This document shows positions 8,694-17,086 of a DNA stretch of 38,188 nt, in pieces (the first letter of the stretch is position 1; each line of letters opens with the position of its first letter). Source of the DNA: Planctomycetota bacterium (GTDB lineage: Bacteria; Planctomycetota; Phycisphaerae; WQYP01); contig JAJYFE010000024.1 in the NCBI GenBank assembly GCA_021785435.1, forward strand, positions 1 through 38,188. The letters run 5' to 3'. The notes under the pieces were generated by a model that had not been told where the DNA came from, made no database searches, and worked only from the letters and a program-made list of their open reading frames with translations. The position numbers and the translations under genes were made by a program.

Positions 8694-10040
8694 TCACCAC
8701 GCTTTGCCGCTGGCCGCGGTGGTGGGATTTACCGTGCGCACTGGAACCATGCAGGTATCAAACGGCGTCGCCAGCGTTTTAATTTGGGGAAACGCCGCCG
8801 TCGTGCCGGTTCCCGTAAGGCCCATCTGGTGAGTATCGGTGGTACCGTTGACCGGTGTAACCGTGTTGCCGCTGTACAAATGCCAAGTGTAAATGTTATC
8901 CCCATTCTGGCCCGCATAGGGTGAGATTTCCCATGTCACGTGATCGTCGCCGAAGCCTACGTTTTGGCCGTCACCGGCATGGTTGCCGGAGTTATAGATA
9001 TACGGTCCAAAGGTGTTGGTTGTCGGCAAGGTGGTGGTGATTCGCTGGTAGATACCCGTGATATCGCCGCCGGCGGGGGAATCTATCGGCGCCATATCGC
9101 TGACCAAGGGGACCTGGCTGTTCGCCCCGGTGGTAGTCCACCACTGACCGAACCCCTGCAGCGTCCCCGGGGGGACGTACTTGGTCCAATTTGGAAACGC
9201 GATGGAATAGCTTAACCCCTGGCCGTAGGGATTGCTGTTGCCGCTCCCGACCATCTCGCCATTTTTATAGCCTGCCACGCCACCCCAAAGGTTGTTGTAC
9301 TGGAGGCCCTGGTATACGGAAAAGGCCTGCGATGGACCGGCCCCGAGGGGATCGGAGGGGCAAATGAAGCTGCCCGGCGTGGTATAGCCCTGGAGCACTA
9401 GAAACCACAGCCCCGCGGTGGGAACGTTATACAAATAGCTCACTGCGCCACCGGTATACCACGCCTGCACGACCTCCTGGGGCGTCCTGGCCTGGTAACC
9501 TTGCAGGACGACATTGGCACCGCCGATCAGGGAAATCTCCTGGCCGTTGTCGTAACTGTCTGTACGCTGGCCGGTGCGGTACAGATAGGGAAACACACCT
9601 TGGTTGCTCTGCCCGTATGTGAGCATCGCCTGGATGATCCCGCGGATATTGGCCATGCACACGGCCCGGTTGGCCAATTCCCGGGCCTTGGCCAAGGCTG
9701 GAAGTAATATAGATATCAATATAGCTATTATTGATATCACCACCAGCAGCTCGATCAGCGTGAACGCCAACGCCGCCTTGAAGCGGGCTTTCCGCGACCG
9801 GAAAACACACGGGTCCAACGCCATCTGGAAGCCCGCCAGCACCCCCAGCGCTTCGCCGATGGACAGGACCCCGATGGCGAACGCCATAAGCCCCGCGTTC
9901 AACACGGCGCCCATCCTTGAAATCACTTTCTCCGTGGCCAGCCCCACACTCTCGACCCACACGCTTACCACAGCAACTAGGGAAGACCCTAACGATCGAA
10001 GACCCGCCACGGCGAACTTGATACCTTGTCGCACTTTCAT
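8694..10040 (-). CDS. Prepilin-type N-terminal cleavage/methylation protein (DUF1559 / H-X9-DG-like), module 1
   Basis: [28 protein letters not shown] prepilin motif and C-terminal [19 protein letters not shown]. Start set to MKVRQ (10040) because AGGAG lies 6 nt upstream; the ORF track extends to 10262. Confidence 0.85.
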   Translation of the reverse strand: MKVRQGIKFAVAGLRSLGSSLVAVVSVWVESVGLATEKVISRMGAVLNAGLMAFAIGVLSIGEALGVLAGFQMALDPCVFRSRKARFKAALAFTLIELLVVISIIAILISILLPALAKARELANRAVCMANIRGIIQAMLTYGQSNQGVFPYLYRTGQRTDSYDNGQEISLIGGANVVLQGYQARTPQEVVQAWYTGGAVSYLYNVPTAGLWFLVLQGYTTPGSFICPSDPLGAGPSQAFSVYQGLQYNNLWGGVAGYKNGEMVGSGNSNPYGQGLSYSIAFPNWTKYVPPGTLQGFGQWWTTTGANSQVPLVSDMAPIDSPAGGDITGIYQRITTTLPTTNTFGPYIYNSGNHAGDGQNVGFGDDHVTWEISPYAGQNGDNIYTWHLYSGNTVTPVNGTTDTHQMGLTGTGTTAAFPQIKTLATPFDTCMVPVRTVNPTTAASGKAW

Positions 10041-10256
10041 GGGAAACTCCTGTAAAAAGTGGTCCAGAATCTTTACGCCAGCCGTCGAGGGCGACGGCGC
10101 CGCAGAGCGCGACGGCTCCACAGGGGAACCGAAGAGAGATCTTGAACTATTGTGTGCCATAAAGCACCTCCTTATTATGCGCCCCGCGAAAGCCTGGCCC
10201 CGAATCACATGACCCGGTATAAGCCGGCATCCATTGGGGCGAAACAAATACCGTTT

Positions 10257-10394
10257 CCTCACGCGAAGCCGCGAAGCCCGCGAAAATACCTTTTTTTAAT
10301 GCTCCCTTGACATCCTTGCCGAGTTCACTCCGCTGCAACCATTGCCCCCGGGTTCTCTAATTCATCCTTCACGCTCTTCGCGACTTCGCGCAGG
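10257..10394. repeat. Imperfect inverted repeat flanking the 3' end of the module 1 regulator
   Basis: CCTCACGCGAAGCCGCGAAGCCCGCGAA (10257-10284) versus reverse complement of 10368-10394, CCTGCGCGAAGTCGCGAAGAGCGTGAA. Confidence 0.65.
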
Positions 10395-11476
10395 CTGTTC
10401 TCCGGTTGCAGCAACTCGCACAGGATCGCCACGTGGGGGTTCGCCACCGGCTCGCGACGCATTAACTTGATGAGCATTTCCCCCAGCACGCGGACGTAGT
10501 GATCGGGATCGAACCGCAGCCTCGCCACGGGAAATGGAACCGCCATAGGCGAGCCTTTGTTCCAATGTGTGACCACCGACAGGTCTTCCGGTACGCGAAT
10601 GCCAAGCTGACAGATGGCCATCGCGGCGCCGGGAAACAGGTTGTCGTCGCCGATGAACAGGCCGTCGGGTTTCTCGCGGCTGCTGACCCATATCGCCCGC
10701 AGTTCTTCCCACCCCGCGCCCGGAGCGCAGGGAGTCAGGCTGTGGCGGATCCACTGCGGGTTGGCCTGCACCCCGGCGGCCGAAAGCGCCGAGTAAAAGC
10801 TTTCCAGGAATATGGCCGCTTCTTTTTCCCTCAGCTGGGCATACCTCATCAGGGCGATGCGCCGCCGACCCTGGCGTAGCAGATACTCGCCGCCCATGCG
10901 GCCTAGCGCTCCGCTGTCCGGTTCAACCCGGTAGGCGCACTTATCACTTGGGCCGATCACCGGGATATGCTGTTCGCGCCACGCCTCACACCATTGGGAG
11001 AAAGTGTGGCCGGGTGCGAAGGCCGCGACTCCGTTGAGCTGATGACGTCCGAGGGCTTCCAGGAATTCGACGCAGGTCAGCGGACGGGGGGAATCTTCAC
11101 CGGCCGGCAGATGGCCGGCGTATAGCCGCGCGGGGACTCCATGGGCAAGCAGAAAACGCACCACCTGCTGTGGGGTGCGGCGATAGAAATACGACGTCCG
11201 CGGATCAGAAATGTCCACTTCGGCTAAGACGCCGACATGCTGCCTCTTGCTCCGATCGCGGACGTACGTTCCGCTGCCGTGGCGCTGTTCGATGAGACCC
11301 TCCTGAACCAGCATGGCCATGGATTGGGCCACGGTCAGGGAACTGACCGAAAAACGTTCCGCCAACTCGCGGATGGAGGCGAGGCGCTCGCCAGCGCTGC
11401 GCTTCAATATTTCGCCGCGAAGAATGGCGGCGATCTGGTCTCGGACGTTTTTTCTGATTACTTGTGCCATTTCCAC
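10325..11476 (-). CDS. GntR-family transcriptional regulator with LacI/GalR-type sensor domain (AraR-like architecture), module 1
   Basis: N-terminal wHTH (ASIRELAERFSVSSLTVAQSMAMLVQEGLIEQRHGSGTYVRD) plus C-terminal periplasmic-binding-like segment (DGLFIGDDNLFPGAAMAICQLGIRVPEDLSVVTHWNKG). Start GTG 11476 or ATG 11470. Confidence 0.9.
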   Translation of the reverse strand: MEMAQVIRKNVRDQIAAILRGEILKRSAGERLASIRELAERFSVSSLTVAQSMAMLVQEGLIEQRHGSGTYVRDRSKRQHVGVLAEVDISDPRTSYFYRRTPQQVVRFLLAHGVPARLYAGHLPAGEDSPRPLTCVEFLEALGRHQLNGVAAFAPGHTFSQWCEAWREQHIPVIGPSDKCAYRVEPDSGALGRMGGEYLLRQGRRRIALMRYAQLREKEAAIFLESFYSALSAAGVQANPQWIRHSLTPCAPGAGWEELRAIWVSSREKPDGLFIGDDNLFPGAAMAICQLGIRVPEDLSVVTHWNKGSPMAVPFPVARLRFDPDHYVRVLGEMLIKLMRREPVANPHVAILCELLQPENSLREVAKSVKDELENPGAMVAAE

Positions 11477-11529
11477 TCGCTTAGTCGGCCTTCGGCCCTT
11501 TTGAGCTCAACCTTAAACCCATTTAGTGA

Positions 11530-11558
11530 ATTATACACTTTGTGCACACGTCTGTCAA
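11530..11558 (-). promoter_or_regulatory. Consensus sigma70-type promoter of the module 1 regulator
   Basis: Minus strand TTGACA-N17-TATAAT (-35 at 11558-11553, -10 at 11535-11530). Confidence 0.8.
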
Positions 11559-11600
11559 GTGTCGTCTCACCTGTTTCTTCGCCCATCGCCGCACCGAGCG

Positions 11601-11660
11601 AAGGATGGCGGCGATCTGCTCTCCAACGGTTTGCCTGATTACCTGTGCCACTTCCACTCG
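11601..11660 (-). pseudogene. Truncated duplicate of the 5' end of the module 1 GntR gene
   Basis: Minus strand reads VEVAQVIRQTVGEQIAAILR versus VEMAQVIRKNVRDQIAAILR of the intact gene (51/60 nt identical by eye), then diverges abruptly. Confidence 0.75.
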
Positions 11661-11700
11661 CTTCGCCTGTACTGGGCGCAACATTGAACTACATTAGTGA

Positions 11701-11729
11701 CTTATACACTATCTGGCTGCCGCTGTCAA
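11701..11729 (-). promoter_or_regulatory. Second copy of the promoter (duplicated block)
   Basis: Minus strand TTGACA-N17-TATAAG with the same flanking AGTGTATAA.TCACTAA as the proximal promoter. Confidence 0.7.
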
Positions 11730-12038
11730 GTATCGTATCATCTATGGTGTGGCCGGATTTTTTTTGGGGGGGGCATACCCACGGGCGGCATCAATGCCGC
11801 CGCCAAGGCGTTCGGAGCTTGGCGCTATCGCCGCTGGAGTTGGGTACTCACACCGCAGACCAGAAAATCGCCGAAGGGAGGCAGTCGCCGAAGCAAAACA
11901 ATGGGACGGTTTTTGATCTGGCCGTCGGCTTGGGGCAGCGGGGCCAGGGGGTGCGGACACATTTCTTGGCAAACGGGGTTCTGGTTCCCCCGGCGAGACA
12001 CCGATACCGGGAACGGCGTGGGCGGATGAGGTGCTACC

Positions 12039-12117
12039 GCGTAGATTCCACCCCTGGCAAGGTCTCCAAAGGCGACTCCTCAATCCGCCGAAGGTCGCCC
12101 CGGCGACCCGCGCTGGG
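12039..12117 (+). repeat. Dispersed repeat family A, copy B (without insert)
   Basis: Matches 2555-2615 joined directly to 2691-2708. Confidence 0.85.
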
Positions 12118-12150
12118 ATGTACTCACTGCTTTTTACTTCGGTACCGGCC

Positions 12151-13455
12151 CTAACTCGAACCAAATCTTTCCGCCTCTTCCATGGCGATCCGCGCCCATT
12201 CCCAGAGGCGTTGCGGCTGGCGGCGAACGGTGGAAATGTCTTTCATGATCAATTCCACGTGGCAGCCGCGGGCGGCCCCAAGGAAATCCCGCAGGTCCTG
12301 ACGGGCGCGTTCGGGATGCCAATCGTCTCCGGCAAGAATGGCGGGGTTGGGTTTGCGGCTCAGGACCCAATGGGGGCCGAGAGCCTCGACGGCGCGCTGG
12401 GTTTTGCACCAGGGCGTGACCGAAACTTTGCGCAGGTTGGGCACGCGTTTTAAGATCTCCGCCTTGCCGTCGAGCGGCTCGCAGCAACCGTAATAATTCA
12501 AGCCCCACCGCCGCAACCAGCGGAGGTCGTGCTGGAGAGCGAACTGCCAGTGCATGTCGGGCGAAACTTCGGAAAAGATTTGGGCATTGGAACAGCCCCA
12601 CATATTGTGCGGCTGGACATGGGCCGGGTCGTACTCACCACCGGGCAGGTGGGAGACGTAACCGTAACCACCGGACCCGATGCGCGTGTTGGCGCAGTCC
12701 AGCGCAAGAGCGTTAAGCGCCACGAACTGGTCCAGCTCAGCCATCCACGCGTCCACCATCCGTTCGACGGCGGCATGCACGAGGTCGGGGCGTTCCACCA
12801 TGTCCAGCATCGCGTCTTCAATGCCCCACCAGCGAATCAGATAATCCCACGGCGTAAACCAGATGTGGGTCTGTCCGATTTTCCGGACCGGCAGGATCCC
12901 CGCATAAAGGTCCCGCATAGCCTGATAACGGTATTCCGTGGCCAGCGGATCATAGGTGAGCACTGGCATCTTGATTTTTTCCAGATCGGCAAAATCGTAA
13001 ATTTGCTTGTGAAAATGCCGCGACACGATGTCGCTGGCGGCATCGGTGCGCACAATGTCGACGTCTTCCTGAATGCCGAAATCGGTGCTGTGAATGGCCA
13101 GCGGACAGGCGATGAAATCACTGACGATCATGTCGGCCGGCAGGTGGCGCCACTGGTAAAGCGTGCGGCGCAGGTGGCGCTCCTGGTCCTGGGCGAAAGC
13201 ATGCCGCGTGCGGAGCGTCAATTCGCCGTCCACCTCCATCTCATGCCAGGGAATCTCATTGATCCAAACCATCGGGCGCACCGATTGGCGGTCATTCAGG
13301 CAGCGCCACAGAGCCGCTTTTTCCCGGTGTACCGGCAAGGCCGCGATCCCGGCCAATTCTTCGGCGAGTTGCCGCAAAATGGTCTTATCCGGGTCGGGCA
13401 GGACGATAGGCTGCGCCCTGGCGGGCGATTCATAATGACTGGGGTCATGGAGCAT
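12151..13455 (-). CDS. Uroporphyrinogen decarboxylase (URO-D)-family protein, divergent
   Basis: Start ATG 13455 (MLHDPSHYESP) with GGAG 7 nt upstream, overlapping the upstream CDS stop by 11 nt. The URO-D-like fold is inferred from overall sequence character. Confidence 0.6.
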   Translation of the reverse strand: MLHDPSHYESPARAQPIVLPDPDKTILRQLAEELAGIAALPVHREKAALWRCLNDRQSVRPMVWINEIPWHEMEVDGELTLRTRHAFAQDQERHLRRTLYQWRHLPADMIVSDFIACPLAIHSTDFGIQEDVDIVRTDAASDIVSRHFHKQIYDFADLEKIKMPVLTYDPLATEYRYQAMRDLYAGILPVRKIGQTHIWFTPWDYLIRWWGIEDAMLDMVERPDLVHAAVERMVDAWMAELDQFVALNALALDCANTRIGSGGYGYVSHLPGGEYDPAHVQPHNMWGCSNAQIFSEVSPDMHWQFALQHDLRWLRRWGLNYYGCCEPLDGKAEILKRVPNLRKVSVTPWCKTQRAVEALGPHWVLSRKPNPAILAGDDWHPERARQDLRDFLGAARGCHVELIMKDISTVRRQPQRLWEWARIAMEEAERFGSS

Positions 13456-14653
13456 GGTGGTTCTCCGCGTTATCCAGCGCCAGCGGATAACGCCCATGTT
13501 CCCGTACGAAGTTCACAATGTAGTCGTAGGTCGTCCCGGAAACCGCGCTGGAAACGGAATGATCGGACTGGAAAATCAAGCCGCCGCCGCGCGCCGCGCT
13601 CAGTTTGCGCACAATCTCGCGCCGGATTTTAACACGGTCGCCCGTTTCCCAGACTTGGATATCGCTGTTGCCGCAGAAGCCGATGCGGTGGCCATACTGC
13701 CGGCGCAATTCCACCACGTCCATACCGGCCTTGACCTCCAAAGGGTTGTAGGCGTCGACGCCGATTTGGATAAAATCAGGAAAAATGGCGTGCACGTTGC
13801 CGCAACCGTGGTAGATCACCGGCAGACCGCGGGCATGGGCGTATTCGACCATCCGGGCGACCGTGGGCTTGAAATATGTGCGCCAATAATCAGGGGAGAA
13901 GAACAGGCCTTGCTTGTACGCCACGTCGCCCCAGATCACGAAACCATCCAACAGACCGTTGGCCGCGTCGATTTCCGCCTGGGCGCATTGGAGGTAGAAC
14001 CCGCCCAGGCGCTGGATAACCGCGCCCATTTCATCCGGATACATTCCCATCCAGAGCAACGCATTGGCCTGGCCGACCAGCCGCGTTAAGCATTCCGAAA
14101 CCTCGATCATGCTGCCGTAGACGGGAAAGTCAGCATGCAGGGATTTAACCGTGTCGAGCCAGGGCGGGGTATTGCGCTGGAATCCGTCGCCCACCCCGGC
14201 GATCTGGTTGTCGCCGCCCTGGAAAAAACGCCTCCGATCCCGTGGGTCGTCGAATTCCACGTGCTGGAGTTTCTCAAATTCATCGATCTCCCATGCCCGC
14301 ATTTCGGGCATGGGGTACGCGAAATGTTTGTGCATGATGGCGCCGAAGCCGGTTTTCACCACGACTTCTTCGGCCGTTTCCTGGAGCGTTTCAAAGGGGC
14401 GTATCCAGGGGTCCATGTTGGGAACCGTCACGATCCAGTCGAGATCGTAGTAATAGTACGGATTCGCATCCGGCGGCAGCTTGAGTTCCCGCCGCCAGCG
14501 TTCGATGAAACCGCCCCAGAAGAAATCGCTCACGGGCACGCGATCAGGCTCCTCATGCCGCAAGGCCGCGTTAAGCCTCTCCAGTTTGCGCCGGGTGTTG
14601 TCCTTGCGCTGCACAGTTGCCGCGGCCGGCCCGATCGTATCAAACATGCCCAC
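13445..14653 (-). CDS. Uroporphyrinogen decarboxylase (URO-D)-family protein
   Basis: RLNAALRHEEPDRVPVSDFFWGGF N-terminus and GLPVIYHGCGNVHAIFPDFIQIGVDAYNPLEVKAGMDVVELRRQYGHRIGFCGNSD are typical of URO-D/MtaA-like proteins. Confidence 0.8.
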   Translation of the reverse strand: MGMFDTIGPAAATVQRKDNTRRKLERLNAALRHEEPDRVPVSDFFWGGFIERWRRELKLPPDANPYYYYDLDWIVTVPNMDPWIRPFETLQETAEEVVVKTGFGAIMHKHFAYPMPEMRAWEIDEFEKLQHVEFDDPRDRRRFFQGGDNQIAGVGDGFQRNTPPWLDTVKSLHADFPVYGSMIEVSECLTRLVGQANALLWMGMYPDEMGAVIQRLGGFYLQCAQAEIDAANGLLDGFVIWGDVAYKQGLFFSPDYWRTYFKPTVARMVEYAHARGLPVIYHGCGNVHAIFPDFIQIGVDAYNPLEVKAGMDVVELRRQYGHRIGFCGNSDIQVWETGDRVKIRREIVRKLSAARGGGLIFQSDHSVSSAVSGTTYDYIVNFVREHGRYPLALDNAENHHAP

Positions 14654-14796
14654 GTCAGCAGTCTCCGTGCCAGAAGGATGATATTCCGCGCCTTGGGTAG
14701 GTATAGCCTGGTTCTGAATACGTCTGCCAGGACCTCCCGTTGGTTTTGTCAGTACGCCCGCCGTCGAGGGCGACGGCTCTACACAGGGCGACGGCT

Positions 14797-15807
14797 CTAC
14801 GTTGGTCTTGCCAGCCGCTCGTAATGCTGGCGCAGGGTTTGCAGCGCCTCGACGTAAGGTTGGGCGATGCGCCCGCAGCGGTCGGGCGGGACGTTCAACA
14901 GCAGGTTGACGCCGCGCTCAGCGCAGATCAGACGCATCCCCAGCAGTTCCAGCACGCCGCGCGGGCGGTCATCGTTGATAGCAAACCATTCCCCGCCGAT
15001 GGTATCGCATACTTCGCCGGGGATATAGTATGGCTTCTCCTGGCCCTTCCGTTCGGCGATCGTACGCCACGGCGTGCAGGCGCCGTGCTTGCCCATTCGC
15101 GCGGGCAGGTTTCGCTCGATCGCCAGCAGGTCGGTCGGCCAGCTGTGGTCATAGTTCAGACGGGCGCCATCGCCGATGCCGTTGTTCATCATGATCACGG
15201 CCTCGGGCTGCAGCGCGGCGATCTGCTGGTATTGCCTGCGCCGCCCCTCATGGCCGAGCACGGTGGGGATATCGATCCAGACTTCGGCGATCGGGCCGTA
15301 CCGCGTGAGCAGTTCCTCGATCTGGGCCGCCTGAAAATCCCGGTAGGCGGCGGTGGTGAACGGTTGCGTGCCCGGCGGAACATCGGGGCCGACGACCGAG
15401 CCAAAGCGGTGGTGATTATCCCAGGAGCAGTAATACAGGCCCGGTCGCACCTGGTGTTTCGCGCACGCTTTCACGAAAGCCTCGACCACGTCGGTCCGGT
15501 TGCCGCTGTTACCAACATGATAGTCGGTATGCCCGCTGGGCCAAAGGCAGTAACCGGCGGCATGCTTGGCGGTCAGCACGGCATACTTCATGCCGGCGTC
15601 ACGCGCCACGGCAATCCACTGGTCCACCTCCAGCCGATCCGGCGCGTATAGCGCGGCAGGTTTATCGCCCTGCGACAATTCGTCTCCGTCAAACGTGCTC
15701 ATGCCGAAATGAATGAACATGCCGAATTGGAGCGATTCCCACGCCTCAAGGGCCATGAGGCTTAGCCGTTGCTCACCGCGTTGCCGACTATCGGGGGTAG
15801 ACCCCAT
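14797..15807 (-). CDS. GH29 alpha-L-fucosidase family protein
   Basis: LQFGMFIHFGMSTF, YAVLTAKHAAGYCLWPS, GLYYCSWDNHH, AEVWIDIP and GVNLLLNVPPDRCGRI are GH29 hallmarks. RBS GGAG 6 nt before ATG. Confidence 0.9.
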   Translation of the reverse strand: MGSTPDSRQRGEQRLSLMALEAWESLQFGMFIHFGMSTFDGDELSQGDKPAALYAPDRLEVDQWIAVARDAGMKYAVLTAKHAAGYCLWPSGHTDYHVGNSGNRTDVVEAFVKACAKHQVRPGLYYCSWDNHHRFGSVVGPDVPPGTQPFTTAAYRDFQAAQIEELLTRYGPIAEVWIDIPTVLGHEGRRRQYQQIAALQPEAVIMMNNGIGDGARLNYDHSWPTDLLAIERNLPARMGKHGACTPWRTIAERKGQEKPYYIPGEVCDTIGGEWFAINDDRPRGVLELLGMRLICAERGVNLLLNVPPDRCGRIAQPYVEALQTLRQHYERLARPT

Positions 15808-15906
15808 ATTTTTCTCCCGAGATCGTCAGGCGCCAGCGGAGGCATTTTCCCCCTTTGCCGCCACAAACACAAGAAGGGCTCGCCAGCGCCCCGGCCAAAA
15901 GGAAAA

Positions 15907-16959
15907 TCAGGCAAGGCGACGGTAGGCCTCCCGGATAATGCCGATGTTCCTCTCGTTGGCGGCGCAGGCCGGTGTGTAATCCATACTTGGCAGCGTGGTA
16001 TGGGGATCGGCTTGGGCGAAACCGTAGAGACCAACAGTGGGAAAATCGATCTTTTTCCACAGCGACGCGTCGTGGTCTTTCCAGCCGCAGAGGTTCTGGA
16101 TGAGGCGCGTGCGCGGGCCTGCCTGCCGGTGCAGCCAGCCGAGCAACTCCGCGTCGGGCGACTCATTGAGAATCCAATCCGCCTCCCGCAGCACACGGTG
16201 GCCGTCCCAGAGCGGGTCGTTGGCGCAACGAAACGGATGGTTCGTCCATACGATCGCGGGCCGCACCGCGGCGACGACCTGCCGTATCCGCGCCCAGGCA
16301 CGCTCCAAACAGCACCGTTCATATTCCAGAATTTCAGAGGAATCCATCTTAACTTGCGCCGGCAGCGGCCGGTGCATCAAGTCCCGGTACAACTGCCGTT
16401 CGCAGGGCAACCAAGGTTGACCGAAGCGCTCGGGGGGCTTGAGCCAATCCACCATAAATCCGTCGATATCCGTCTGGCGCAGCGCATCTTCAATCAGCCG
16501 CCCAAAGTAGTCGAGGTACGCGTCGGTATACACCAGCGAATGGGCGACGTTGTGCCCCACCTTGGTGCTGGTACTCCCCTCCGGGGGCCTGCGGGCATAA
16601 GCGGCCTCGGGATGCTGAGCCTTCCAGACCGGATTGGAACTCAGATTGAAATATCCCAGAGACAGCATTCCTGCGCGGTGGGCCAACTCGGTAATTTCCG
16701 GCAGAAAATCATGGGTCATGGCCGGTAGGACCGGCGCCACCGTGCTGGCCTTGTACCAGGCGTAGCCGTTGTATGAGACACAAAACGTCTGGATCACATT
16801 GGCGCCCAACGCGCGGTACCATTCCACGTGGGCGACGGGATCGGCTTGACCAAACAGTCCCGGATCCGCCGGGCCGACTTTGTCCCAGTTGAAATCGATG
16901 CAGAAGGCCCTGATGGAGGGTATTTCCTCCACCGTTGCCATCGTCTTCTCTAGTCCCAT
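15907..16959 (-). CDS. Putative glycosidase (TIM barrel, hypothetical glycosyl hydrolase 6-like)
   Basis: 350 aa; IRAFCIDFNWDKVG..., GYFNLSSNPVWKAQHPE, DIDGFMVDWLKPPERFG pattern consistent with GHL6/fucosidase-like barrels. Confidence 0.55.
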   Translation of the reverse strand: MGLEKTMATVEEIPSIRAFCIDFNWDKVGPADPGLFGQADPVAHVEWYRALGANVIQTFCVSYNGYAWYKASTVAPVLPAMTHDFLPEITELAHRAGMLSLGYFNLSSNPVWKAQHPEAAYARRPPEGSTSTKVGHNVAHSLVYTDAYLDYFGRLIEDALRQTDIDGFMVDWLKPPERFGQPWLPCERQLYRDLMHRPLPAQVKMDSSEILEYERCCLERAWARIRQVVAAVRPAIVWTNHPFRCANDPLWDGHRVLREADWILNESPDAELLGWLHRQAGPRTRLIQNLCGWKDHDASLWKKIDFPTVGLYGFAQADPHTTLPSMDYTPACAANERNIGIIREAYRRLA

Positions 16960-17086
16960 GGAACCCTATCCCCCTTGGCCCGGTAAAGCCAGTGTTCGAT
17001 ATCGGCTTTGATTTCCAGCCCCGGCGAAACGGTCCAAAGCGAATGGATGAAGCCTATGTCGGAGAAACCCCACCGGGGTAACTTCG

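Noticed and set aside
12529-13632. 367-aa plus-strand ORF (and similar ones at 13454..14089, 14740..15651, 15769..16728, 18464..19378)
   Set aside because: Antisense to well-supported minus-strand genes; no domain or RBS support.
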